A stretch of 49,874 nt of DNA from a virus, in IMG/VR virus record IMGVR_UViG_3300036822_000055, positions 1-49,874 of that record. One strand, 5' to 3'. A model generated the notes under the pieces. The model was not told the origin of the DNA. It made no database searches and saw nothing but the letters and a program-made list of their open reading frames with translations. Position numbers and translations under genes: made by a program. Numbering within the stretch: the first letter of the stretch is position 1; each line of letters opens with the position of its first letter. Shown here piece after piece: positions 9,086 through 17,121 of the stretch.

Positions 9086-10635
9086 CCGCACGCATCCAGA
9101 CCCAGCGTCTGCAGGGCGTCGGGCAGCTGCCGCCGAACGGTGCGCGCCCGTTCGGCGAGCTGTGGCTGAACGTCCCGGATCGACGGCTGGGCATGATCGA
9201 CCCCACTCAGGCCCCGATCGATCTGCTGCCGATCCGCGCCTACGCGCCCAGCGCCGGCTACGCTGCCGGTGACTTCGTGGTCAACGCCGGGCAGCTGCTG
9301 CAGGCCAAGGCCGCGATCGTGCCGAAGCCCTTCGCGGCGACCGACTGGAACGCCTACCAGTCGACCGCGCAGAACGATGGGCGGTATCTGGCGATTACTG
9401 GCGGCAGCCTGACCGGACCGCTGACCTTGGCCGGCAATCCGACCACGGCGACGCAGGCCGCCAACAAGTCCTATGTCGACAGCACGGCCGCGGCGGGCGA
9501 CGCCACCGTGCATGCGTATGTCGATACGACGGTGGCCAAGTATCTGCCGCTCACCGGCGGCACGCTGACGGGTCCCCTCGGCGTCGGCGGCCACGGCGTC
9601 AGCTATCCGGGCCTGGGTTGGTCCCACCTCACCGCGATCGGCTGGGACGGGACCAACTTCCAGGCCGCCGGCGACGGCTCCTATATCGGCGCCCTGGCGC
9701 TGCAAAGCTGGGTCTCCGGGCATTATCTGGCGCTCACCGGTGGTGCGCTCACCGGGCCGCTCACGCTCAACAGTGGTCTCACGTTCAGCTGGCTGGGCGC
9801 CGATGCGCACGCGATTTCAATCGGCTGGGACGGCAATCTTCAGGTCTGGGTCGACGGCACGTATGTCGCCGCACTTGCCACCACGGCGATGCTCGCCGGC
9901 TATCTGCCGCTCGCCGGCGGCACCGTGTCCGGCACGCTGGATGTCTCCAGCGGGCGGGTGATTTCCTACAACGCCAACAACAACCCGGCGTTCACCTGCT
10001 ACAACACCACGGCCAACTACGCCTGCGGCATGTGGTGCGATCCCCAGGCCAACCTGGTGTTCGGCGGCATCGATGGCGCCGGCAATCCGGTGGTCGCGTA
10101 TGGCTGTTTCAACACCGGCGGCACGCTCTATGTCGCCGGTGATGTCGGCATCGGCAACTACGGCGGCACGCCCACCATGCAGCTCCTGGTCGGTGGGACT
10201 TCCTGTGGTATCGGGTTCACCAGCTGGGTGTTGGCGTTCGGTGAGAGCGACGGCACGCTGGCGTGGTATCCGCCCTCTCAAGGCGCGCTGTTCTGGTGCG
10301 AGGCCAGCGGCGTGTTCCACGCGGCAAACTTCGTCGCCTATTCCGATGTCCGGGGCAAGACCAACGTGGTGCCGACTGACTGCGGCCTGCCCGCGGTGCT
10401 GCAGCTCAATCCGGTGAGCTTCCGGCGCCTGACTGACCCGGATCATAGCGAACTCGGCTTCATCGCGCAGGATGTTGCCGAGGTCATCCCCGAGGCGGTG
10501 CGCGAGGGTCGCGCACGTGCCACCGACGATGCCGTTCTCGGGCTTTTGCTCACCCCCATTGTGGCCGCCCTGGTCAACGCTGCGAAGACGTTCGACCAGC
10601 GGCTGCGCGTCCTCGAAGGAGATTTGCGCCCATGA
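9082..10635 (+). CDS. Second tail fibre with S74 chaperone
   Basis: A 517-residue fibre coupled by ATGA to the preceding one. Near residue 100 it has the same LTGGSLTGPLTLAG plus NKSYVDS repeat, with further LPLTGGTLTGPL repeats near 155, 215 and 275. The C-terminal domain is Peptidase_S74: Ser421 and Lys426 in SDVRGK, then LGFIAQDVAEVIPEAV and a terminal helix. It is about half the length of its neighbour, so the two S74 fibres may be alternative receptor-binding proteins or an outer and inner fibre. The N-terminus (residues 1-60) has the compact ELWLNVPDRRLG attachment-like segment found in short phage fibres. Function is well supported; the receptor is unknown. Confidence 0.9.
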   Translation: MTARIQTQRLQGVGQLPPNGARPFGELWLNVPDRRLGMIDPTQAPIDLLPIRAYAPSAGYAAGDFVVNAGQLLQAKAAIVPKPFAATDWNAYQSTAQNDGRYLAITGGSLTGPLTLAGNPTTATQAANKSYVDSTAAAGDATVHAYVDTTVAKYLPLTGGTLTGPLGVGGHGVSYPGLGWSHLTAIGWDGTNFQAAGDGSYIGALALQSWVSGHYLALTGGALTGPLTLNSGLTFSWLGADAHAISIGWDGNLQVWVDGTYVAALATTAMLAGYLPLAGGTVSGTLDVSSGRVISYNANNNPAFTCYNTTANYACGMWCDPQANLVFGGIDGAGNPVVAYGCFNTGGTLYVAGDVGIGNYGGTPTMQLLVGGTSCGIGFTSWVLAFGESDGTLAWYPPSQGALFWCEASGVFHAANFVAYSDVRGKTNVVPTDCGLPAVLQLNPVSFRRLTDPDHSELGFIAQDVAEVIPEAVREGRARATDDAVLGLLLTPIVAALVNAAKTFDQRLRVLEGDLRP

Positions 10636-10814
10636 ACGCTCCGTTTAACCCGACCGATCGCCTCACTGTTGAGCTGGAAGCGCAGCAGTGGAACCAGGTG
10701 CTGGCCTTGATCGCCGAAGGTCCGTTTCGTGTCGCGGCGCCGCTGATGCAGACCCTGCAGGAGCAGCTGCAGAACCCGAAGACCCCGCGTGTCTTCCCAC
10801 GGGAGGCCAGCTGA
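10632..10814 (+). CDS. Small hypothetical protein of the tail-fibre operon
   Basis: A 60-residue protein starting at an ATGA overlap with the second S74 fibre and ending at a TGATG overlap with the next gene, so it sits within tight translational coupling. It is predicted helical (LTVELEAQQWNQVLALIAE) with no Cys and no membrane segment. I do not recognise a family. Position between fibres and terminase suggests a minor virion or assembly factor. Confidence 0.7.
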   Translation: MNAPFNPTDRLTVELEAQQWNQVLALIAEGPFRVAAPLMQTLQEQLQNPKTPRVFPREAS

Positions 10815-11209
10815 TGGCACAGCCTGGCGCCCGGCACGTTGACGACCCGCTGCCGCATCCGATCCCGGTGTTCCGGGTGCTGAAACAGGCATGGCGCGAC
10901 CATGTCGCCAGCGGCACCGGCTGTGAAATCGATGTGGATACGCAGCCCGACCAGCTGAGCACCGACCCGACCACGGTTTCCGGCGCGGTGTATTGCGATG
11001 CTGCGACGCCGTTCCCGGTGAGTGTCACGGTGAGCCTGACGGAGGGCGGCACGGTGACGGCCACGCAAAGTGCTGCGGTGGTCCCCGGGACCGGCGCCTA
11101 CACCACGACCTTTCCGGCCGACACGCTGGCGGCGGGAGAGGTGACGGTCGACGTCCACTCTGACCTGCCGCTCGCTGACGCGACACCGTCCAGCTTCACC
11201 GTGACATGA
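10814..11209 (+). CDS. Hypothetical protein with Ig-like beta sandwich character
   Basis: A 131-residue protein. ATG 10814 was chosen because it overlaps the previous stop (TGATG); an upstream in-frame start at 10688 would overlap the preceding gene heavily. After ~45 mixed residues, the C-terminal ~80 are Thr/Val/Ala-rich with alternating strand pattern (VSGAVYC, VSVTVSLTEGG, TVTATQS, VTVDVHSDLPL), resembling the Ig-like domains that decorate phage virions. A capsid or tail decoration role is inferred from this and the neighbours. Followed 18 nt later by the next gene. Confidence 0.65.
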   Translation: MAQPGARHVDDPLPHPIPVFRVLKQAWRDHVASGTGCEIDVDTQPDQLSTDPTTVSGAVYCDAATPFPVSVTVSLTEGGTVTATQSAAVVPGTGAYTTTFPADTLAAGEVTVDVHSDLPLADATPSSFTVT

Positions 11210-11227
11210 GCAAAGGAGGACCCTGAC

Positions 11228-11461
11228 ATGACACCCGAAAAGCAGTCTCCAGTGGACGAGCCGCCCGGCAAGGACGGCACCCAGGGCGTCAATCCGAGCA
11301 ACAAGGACGCGCCGGTGCCCGAGTATGAGCCGGGGACCAACCCGCCTGGCACCAATCCACCTGTGCCGCCCGAGAAAGACCCGGCGACCCATCCGGTGCC
11401 TGGTTCGATCCCGACGTTCAATCGGGACCCAGACGAGGACCCGGGACCTGATGCGGCCTGA
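11228..11461 (+). CDS. Short proline-rich acidic protein
   Basis: A 77-residue protein with an excellent Shine-Dalgarno (AAAGGAGGA, ~7 nt before ATG). It is almost entirely Pro, Gly, Asp, Glu, Asn and Thr, with repeats of PGTNPP, and is expected to be disordered. No family is recognisable. It overlaps the large terminase start by 11 nt, so it may be kept partly to couple translation. Strong ribosome-binding site and operon position support that it is made. Confidence 0.6.
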   Translation: MTPEKQSPVDEPPGKDGTQGVNPSNKDAPVPEYEPGTNPPGTNPPVPPEKDPATHPVPGSIPTFNRDPDEDPGPDAA

Positions 11462-13022
11462 CGTTGCCCGGTATGAACTAGCCCTCAAGCGGATGATCGC
11501 GGTCATCGACGCGCCCACGTCGATGCTCGCCTTCACCCGCTTGATGATGCCCAGCCCGCGCTTCCCGGATGACCCGGACCACTCGCGTTATGAGGTGCAG
11601 CGGTTTCACCAGGTCATCTGTGTGGCGCTGGAGGAACTTGCCGCCGGGCGGATCCGCCGGCTGATCATCAATCTGCCGCCGCGGCACGGCAAGACGCAGC
11701 TGGCCAGCAAGATGTTCATTGCCTGGTTCGCCGGGCTGCATCCCGAACTCAGCACGATCTTTGGCACCTACAACGAAAAGTTCAGCCAGGACATCGGCCG
11801 TGCGGTGCGCGACATCATGGTCTCGCCGCCGTATGCGCAGGTGTTTCCCGGGACCAGGCTCAAGACCGACAGCCAGGCCGCCGATCGCCTGGAGACCACC
11901 GAGGGCGGCATCCTCGCCTTTGTCGGCCGCGGTGGGACCACCACCGGGCGCGGTGGCGATCTGCTGTGCATCGATGACCCGATCAAAGACCGCATGGAAG
12001 CCGACAGCCCGACCATCCGGGACACGCTGTGGAACTGGTTCACCCAGGTCATGGCGTCCCGTCTGATGGACGAGACCGGGCGGATCATGTTGATCCAGAC
12101 CCGCTGGCACCAGGATGATCTGATTGGTCGGCTCACCGATCCGCACAACTCCTATTACGATCCAGATGAGGCCGCCGAGTGGCACATCATCGATCTGCCG
12201 GCGCTGGCGTTCGACGACGGTAAGGACCCGCTCCAGCGTCAAGTCGACGAACCGCTTTGGCCTGGCCGCTTCGGCAGGGACTATCTGCTGGCGTTGCGGC
12301 GGCGGGACCATCGTGGCTTCTCGGCGCTCTACCAAGGGCGACCATCGCCCGCCGGCGGCACGTTTTTCAGCGTCGACTGGCTGCACACCTACCGGCCCAA
12401 CGAACTGCCGAGCAATCTGCGCTGCTATGCCGCGTCGGATCACGCGGTGGCCCTCAAGCAGGGATCCGACAAGACCTGCCTGATGGTCATCGGTGTCGAC
12501 AGCCAGGACACTATCTGGGTGCTGGCGGACCTGGTGTGGCGGCAGATGACCGCGGAACAGTCGGTCGAAAGCATGCTGCGCATGATGAAGCTGCATAAGC
12601 CGCTGTTCTGGTGGGCTGAGCGCAGTCACATCTCTAAATCCATCGGTCCGTTCCTGCGCAAGCGGATGCTGGAGACGCACACCTTCTGCAGCCTGATCGA
12701 GATGCAGCCGATCGCCGACAAGCAGACCCGCGCGCAGTCGATCCAGGGGCGTTTGTCGATGAACCGTGTGCGGTTTCCCGAGCGGGCGCCGTGGTGGCCC
12801 GCGGCGCGCGACCAGATGCTGAAATTTCCGTATGACGCGCATGACGACTTCGTGGATACGCTTGCCTATATCGGCCTCGGGCTGACGTTGCAGGTTCCTG
12901 CCGGCAGCCAGCGCAACCCGGATGACGACAGGCCGCCGGCAAACACCTTTGGCTGGTTGAAGATGCAACGGGACCAGGCTGAGCGGAGTGTCAAACTCGG
13001 CTATGGGTCGGGTGGCTGGTGA
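11451..13022 (+). CDS. Terminase large subunit
   Basis: A 523-residue packaging motor ATPase/nuclease. I start at ATG 11451, where similarity-like sequence begins; earlier in-frame codons would read arginine-rich sequence across the proline-rich gene. The ATPase has Walker A PPRHGKT (residues 76-82) and Walker B LLCIDDP (~171-177), followed by a catalytic-region acidic stretch. The C-terminal RNase H-like nuclease begins with ASDHA and continues with VIGVDSQDTIWVLAD and a late DAHDDFVDTLAY acidic motif. This domain order matches phage terminases of the P22/psiM2 type. It translocates DNA through the portal, encoded immediately downstream with overlapping stop and start. Assignment is secure; headful or cos mode cannot be told from sequence. 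Confidence 0.95.
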   Translation: MRPDVARYELALKRMIAVIDAPTSMLAFTRLMMPSPRFPDDPDHSRYEVQRFHQVICVALEELAAGRIRRLIINLPPRHGKTQLASKMFIAWFAGLHPELSTIFGTYNEKFSQDIGRAVRDIMVSPPYAQVFPGTRLKTDSQAADRLETTEGGILAFVGRGGTTTGRGGDLLCIDDPIKDRMEADSPTIRDTLWNWFTQVMASRLMDETGRIMLIQTRWHQDDLIGRLTDPHNSYYDPDEAAEWHIIDLPALAFDDGKDPLQRQVDEPLWPGRFGRDYLLALRRRDHRGFSALYQGRPSPAGGTFFSVDWLHTYRPNELPSNLRCYAASDHAVALKQGSDKTCLMVIGVDSQDTIWVLADLVWRQMTAEQSVESMLRMMKLHKPLFWWAERSHISKSIGPFLRKRMLETHTFCSLIEMQPIADKQTRAQSIQGRLSMNRVRFPERAPWWPAARDQMLKFPYDAHDDFVDTLAYIGLGLTLQVPAGSQRNPDDDRPPANTFGWLKMQRDQAERSVKLGYGSGGW

Positions 13023-15379
13023 TGAGCGGGATGATGGGACCACCGGCAGGACCAGCGGGACCAATGGGTGGACCGATGCCGCCCGGACTGGCGCCCGATC
13101 CAGGCCCGGCAACCGTGCCGCAGCAGTCGCAGGTGCCTGGCACCGGGCAGCCGACCTTTGTCGCGCGTGATCGGCCGGACCCGGACGATCCACGCCGCAA
13201 GCTGGTCAACCGCTGGCAGGATAAGGTCAAACGCGCCAAGCGGCACTGGCGCACTCAGTTCCGCCGCATGCGTGAGAACATGGAGTTTTGCGAGGGCCGC
13301 CAGTGGCCTGACATGGGGAAGACCGAAAAGCGCGACGATCGCTATGTGGCCAACATCTGCATCCGTCACGTGCTGCAGCGCACCGCCGAGCTGTATCCGA
13401 ACAACCCGACGATGCAGGCCCAGATTAAAAAGCGGATGATCGCGCAGACCTGGGACGGCACCGAAATGGAGCTGCAGCAGGCCCAGCAGTCGGCCCTGAT
13501 GGCGAGCCAGTCCGGCATGCCGCCGGATCCCAACAGTATGGCGATCCTGCAGGACGCCGCGATGGTCAAGCAATACGATGCGATGATGAAGCGCGTCGGC
13601 GACACCCTGGAACTGCTGTATAAATATAACATCCAGGAACAGACCCACTCGTTCAAAGCGTCAATGAAAATGTCGATCCGCCGCGCCATCGTCACCGGCG
13701 TCGGCTATGTCAAATTAGGATTTCATCGCGCCATGAAGATGGCCCCTGAGATCGAAAACCGCATCGCCGATATGAGCGAGCGCCTGGCCAATATCGAGCG
13801 CCTGGCGGCGGATCTGTCGGATAAGGAAATCCAGCCCGACAGCGCCGATGCGGAGGAACTGCGCCTGGCGATCCGCAGCCTTACCGCCGAGGGGCAGCTG
13901 GTGGTGCGCGAGGGGCTGATCTTCGACTATCCCGACAGCACGGCGATCATCCCCGACCCGCGGTGCCGCACCTTGCGCGGCTTCCTGGGTGCCGACTGGG
14001 TGGCCCAGGAATACCTGCTGACACCGGACGAGGTCGAAGAAATCTACATGGTCGACATCGGCACCGGCTATACCGCCTACAACGAGGACGGCAACTCGAC
14101 AGGCTACGGGCCGACGTCCGAGCACCACTATTATGCCGGTTATGGTGGTGGTGGCAGCGATGACGGCAACGGTCCGCTGATGCCGTGGGCGTGCGTCTGG
14201 GAGGTCTATAATCGGAAGGACGGCACGGTCTACGTGGTGTGTGACGGTTACCCGGATTTTCTGCAGGAACCCACCGTCCCCGACGTGGAGACCACGCGGT
14301 TCTGGCCGTGGTTCGCGATCGTGCTGAACGAAGGCTATGACGAAAAGACGCTGTTTCCGCAGTCCGACATCGACCTGATCCGCGACATGCAGCTGGAGCT
14401 GAACCGCTCCCGCCAGGGGCTGCGCGAGCATCGTCGGGCCAACCGCCCGAAGACCGCAGTGGCGGCCGGTCTCCTAGAGGACGTCGACCTGGACAAGCTG
14501 CGCACCCACCCGGCGAACGCGTTGCTGGAACTCAACGCGCTGGCGCCAGGCCAGAAGATCGAGGACGTGCTGCAGGTCATCAAGATGCCGCCGATCGACG
14601 CCGCGGTCTATGACACCGCGCCGGTGTTCGAGGACGTCCTGCGGGTGCTGGGCAGTGACCAGGCGGACCAGGGGACCACCTCTGACGCGACGGCCACCGA
14701 GGTGTCGGTGGCGCAGTTTTCGCAGAACACCGACCTGACTTCCACCGTCGACGACATCAACGACATGATGTCCGAGCTGGCCCAGGCCGCGTCGCAGCTG
14801 CTGGTGCTCAACGTGTCGCAGGAGATCGCCACCAAGGTGGTGGGACCAGGCGCCGTCTGGCCGACGCTGAACAAGCAGATGGTCGCCGATAACATCTGGC
14901 TGGAGGTCGATGTCGGCGCCAACGGTCCGCCTAACCGCCAGGAAGACGTCCAGGTGCTGACCCAGCTGGTGCCCTTGCTGCAGCGGATCCCGGGGATCAA
15001 CCCCGAGTGGCTGGCCCGCCAGCTGATCCGCCGCATGGGCGACGACATCGATCTGACCCAGGCGTTCGCCGAGGGCACTCCCAGCGTCGAGGCGATCAAC
15101 CAGATGATGAGCCGCCCGCCCGCGGCGCCTGGTGCTCCAGGACCAGGTGCTGGTCCCAGCGGCGCCGGCAAAGGCCCGCCGCGGCCGCCTGGTCCAGCGC
15201 AGGACCCCAATGCCCAGGGACCGGTCGGGATGACCAACGCGATGACCGGCCCCGGCACCCAGGGACCGCTGGGACCACACGTGCCGCCGCTGCAGGTCTA
15301 CGGCGCCAACGGCAACCGCCCCGGCAGTGGCGGCCCGGCCAACGTGCCCGGGCGCAGCCAGGGTATGCCAACGCCATGA
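13022..15379 (+). CDS. Portal protein (P22-like podovirus type)
   Basis: A 785-residue protein that forms the dodecameric DNA channel at the capsid vertex. A GTG at 13019 lies directly before the ATG; ATG 13022 fits the TGATG coupling with the terminase stop. The first ~45 residues are Gly/Pro/Met-rich. The core has the portal hallmark EFCEGRQWP segment, long helices with RQGLREHRRANRP, and an extended helical region (QVLTQLVPLLQRIP). The C-terminal ~90 residues are Pro/Gly/Ala-rich and probably disordered. Length and order (TerL-portal-scaffold-capsid) agree with podovirus portals. An insertion around residues 345-385 is rich in Gly/Tyr/Asp. Confidence 0.92.
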   Translation: MSGMMGPPAGPAGPMGGPMPPGLAPDPGPATVPQQSQVPGTGQPTFVARDRPDPDDPRRKLVNRWQDKVKRAKRHWRTQFRRMRENMEFCEGRQWPDMGKTEKRDDRYVANICIRHVLQRTAELYPNNPTMQAQIKKRMIAQTWDGTEMELQQAQQSALMASQSGMPPDPNSMAILQDAAMVKQYDAMMKRVGDTLELLYKYNIQEQTHSFKASMKMSIRRAIVTGVGYVKLGFHRAMKMAPEIENRIADMSERLANIERLAADLSDKEIQPDSADAEELRLAIRSLTAEGQLVVREGLIFDYPDSTAIIPDPRCRTLRGFLGADWVAQEYLLTPDEVEEIYMVDIGTGYTAYNEDGNSTGYGPTSEHHYYAGYGGGGSDDGNGPLMPWACVWEVYNRKDGTVYVVCDGYPDFLQEPTVPDVETTRFWPWFAIVLNEGYDEKTLFPQSDIDLIRDMQLELNRSRQGLREHRRANRPKTAVAAGLLEDVDLDKLRTHPANALLELNALAPGQKIEDVLQVIKMPPIDAAVYDTAPVFEDVLRVLGSDQADQGTTSDATATEVSVAQFSQNTDLTSTVDDINDMMSELAQAASQLLVLNVSQEIATKVVGPGAVWPTLNKQMVADNIWLEVDVGANGPPNRQEDVQVLTQLVPLLQRIPGINPEWLARQLIRRMGDDIDLTQAFAEGTPSVEAINQMMSRPPAAPGAPGPGAGPSGAGKGPPRPPGPAQDPNAQGPVGMTNAMTGPGTQGPLGPHVPPLQVYGANGNRPGSGGPANVPGRSQGMPTP

Positions 15380-15392
15380 AAAGAGGCTCCCC

Positions 15393-15560
15393 ATGTCCCC
15401 CATCACGCTGCTGATCGTGGTCCTGTTGGTCCTGCTCCTGGCCGGCGGGGGTTACGGGTTCCGCGCCGGTTGGGGCCTGCCCAACTACTATTACGGCGGC
15501 GGCGTCCTCACCGTGATCCTGGTGGTCGTGCTGGTCCTGCTGCTGCTTGGCTATCTGTGA
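15393..15560 (+). CDS. Two-helix membrane protein, DUF3309-like
   Basis: A 55-residue protein starting at ATG 15393 after AAAAGAGG. It is two hydrophobic segments (residues ~4-19 and ~38-54) joined by a GYGFRAGWGLPNYYYGGG loop. This architecture matches DUF3309, a family of ~50-residue membrane proteins common in alphaproteobacteria. In a phage a two-helix protein of this size could act as a holin, but no endolysin gene is adjacent. It may be a host-derived gene. The stop overlaps the next GTG start. Confidence 0.7.
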   Translation: MSPITLLIVVLLVLLLAGGGYGFRAGWGLPNYYYGGGVLTVILVVVLVLLLLGYL

Positions 15561-15736
15561 CGGCCTGGCGCTGCCGCTGCCGGATGCCGGACGGCACGAT
15601 CGAGGAAACCCACTGGATCACCCAGGATGGCGCAGATCAGATGGAAAGCGAGACCGAGCAAGCCTGCCCTGGCGCGCGGTGCGAGGTTGAGCCGATCGAT
15701 GAGCCTGGTCCTGGTCCTGCTGCTGGCCGCCTGTGA
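15557..15736 (+). CDS. Small hypothetical acidic protein
   Basis: A 59-residue protein that starts at GTG 15557, overlapping the stop of the membrane protein (GTGA). It has Cys-Arg-Cys near the N-terminus and an acidic centre (ITQDGADQMESETEQACPG). No membrane segment and no known family. It overlaps the following lipoprotein gene by 38 nt in another frame. The coupling supports expression; function is unknown. Confidence 0.55.
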   Translation: MTAWRCRCRMPDGTIEETHWITQDGADQMESETEQACPGARCEVEPIDEPGPGPAAGRL

Positions 15737-15857
15737 GGGTGGCGGCACGGGTCCTGAGACGCTGATGTTGCCCGGCTCGTCGCAGGTCAACCTGACCCTC
15801 ACGGTCGGTCCGGGGTGCCCGCCGGTGCTCACCGTGGATCCGCCCAGGCGTCGATAA
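15699..15857 (+). CDS. Small lipoprotein (lipobox LAAC)
   Basis: A 52-residue protein beginning MSLVLVLLLAAC, a very short signal peptide with a type II lipobox LLAAC; Cys12 would be lipid-modified. The mature part (~40 residues) is Gly/Pro/Thr/Val-rich. The gene starts inside the previous one. Small phage lipoproteins include outer-membrane spanins (Rz1) and superinfection-exclusion proteins. An Rz1 role is possible, but the overlapping gene lacks the membrane anchor of an Rz partner. Assignment as lipoprotein is good, function open. Confidence 0.65.
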   Translation: MSLVLVLLLAACEGGGTGPETLMLPGSSQVNLTLTVGPGCPPVLTVDPPRRR

Positions 15858-15860
15858 ACC

Positions 15861-15911
15861 GGTGTCGTGTCAGGTGTCTTGTGGTGTTGTGCTAGACACA
15901 GGCACAACACC
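15861..15911. promoter_or_regulatory. GGTGTCGTGTC motif plus GGTGTTGTG inverted repeat upstream of scaffold gene
   Basis: The exact 11-mer GGTGTCGTGTC (15861-15871) is followed by a perfect 9-bp inverted repeat, GGTGTTGTG (15883-15891) and CACAACACC (15903-15911), separated by 11 nt. The spacing resembles the dyads at 33388 and 41034. There is no T-run, so a terminator is unlikely. An operator or late promoter element before the scaffold/capsid genes is inferred. Confidence 0.5.
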
Positions 15912-15961
15912 GGCGCATAACCCGTTGCTGGTCCAATATTGCAGGATCGGCAAGCCCCTGG

Positions 15962-17104
15962 ATGTCAGACACGACATCGACCACGGACGGTCCAGCCTCC
16001 TCAGACGCGCCCTCGTCCAGCGCCGTCGAACCGGCAAGCACGCCCAGCCAACCGAGCGCGCCCGCCACTGACAGCCCTGCGCCCTCGTCAGGCGCCGACA
16101 GTACTGCGCCCTCGTCAGGCGACAGCCGCCAGTCCGACCGTGATGGATTGCTTGCCGCAGTCCGCAAGGTTGTAGAGACCAAGCCCGAACCGACAGCCGT
16201 CCCCTCAAATGACGCGGATGCTGACGGTCAAGGCCAACCCTCTCGGGACCAGGCAGCGGCAGTGGGACAGTCGGGGGACAAAACCCCGCCGGATGCCCAG
16301 ACCGATCCGTCCAAATCGACCGAAACCGAAGCCGATCCGACCGAGGCCGAACTCAAGAAGCTGCGGCCGGAAACGCGTCGACGTTTCGAGCGTCTGCTCA
16401 CGCAACGCAACGAAGCCCGCCAGACCATCGACGCCTTGCAACCGGAGCTGCTGCAGCACCGGCAACTGCAGGGTTATCTCCAGCAACACCAGTTGGCGCC
16501 GGATGACGTCAATATGCTGTTGGGGGTCGGTGCGGCCCTGCGTCGCGGCGATTACCAGGGTTTCCTGAACGGCGTGACGCCGTATGTCATGGCGGCGCAG
16601 GAGGCGCTTGGTTTTCGTGTCAGCCCGGACCTGCAAAAGCAGGTCGACGAAGGGCTGATCGATGAGAACTCAGCCCGGGAACTCACCCGCACGCGGCACC
16701 GCGCCGCGCAGGCCGAGGCCCAGCTGAAAGACGCCAACCGGACGGCGGCCACGATCCAGCAGATGCAGCATGTGGATCAGATCCGCACCGCTGTGGACAC
16801 CTGGGAACGAGGCATCCAGCGACGGGATCCCGACTACGACCAAGTGTCGGATGCTGTTCGTCGCTATGCACAGGGCCTGTTGCAGGAGAGGGGGACACCC
16901 AAAACTCCGCAAGAGGCGGTGGCACTGACGCAGGCAGCGTATGATGAGGTCAGAGCTGTGTTCGCCCGGGCGCGTCCTGCGCCGCAGGCCACACGATCCG
17001 CTCCATCCAGCATCCATGTCGCAACCGGCACGCAGAAAGCGGAACCCCGCACCATGAAAGAGGCGGTGGTCTATGCGCTCGCGGACATGCGGCGTGCCTC
17101 CTGA
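15962..17104 (+). CDS. Scaffolding protein
   Basis: A 380-residue protein directly before the major capsid gene. Residues 1-~125 are Ser/Pro/Asp/Thr-rich and disordered. Residues ~125-330 are charged, largely helical coiled coil with many Gln/Glu/Arg (ELKKLRPETRRRFERLLTQR). The C-terminus ends in a short basic helix, as expected for the coat-binding end of scaffolds. Low sequence complexity, helical content and position between portal and coat support the role: it co-assembles with coat protein and leaves before packaging. The ribosome-binding site is weak, with AGGA about 15 nt upstream, which is odd for an abundant protein. Confidence 0.8.
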   Translation: MSDTTSTTDGPASSDAPSSSAVEPASTPSQPSAPATDSPAPSSGADSTAPSSGDSRQSDRDGLLAAVRKVVETKPEPTAVPSNDADADGQGQPSRDQAAAVGQSGDKTPPDAQTDPSKSTETEADPTEAELKKLRPETRRRFERLLTQRNEARQTIDALQPELLQHRQLQGYLQQHQLAPDDVNMLLGVGAALRRGDYQGFLNGVTPYVMAAQEALGFRVSPDLQKQVDEGLIDENSARELTRTRHRAAQAEAQLKDANRTAATIQQMQHVDQIRTAVDTWERGIQRRDPDYDQVSDAVRRYAQGLLQERGTPKTPQEAVALTQAAYDEVRAVFARARPAPQATRSAPSSIHVATGTQKAEPRTMKEAVVYALADMRRAS

Positions 17105-17121
17105 CATGCGGATGAACCACC

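Noticed and set aside
15557-15857. Rz/Rz1 spanin pair
   Set aside because: The nested lipoprotein fits Rz1, but the overlapping gene has no N-terminal membrane anchor or periplasmic coiled coil.
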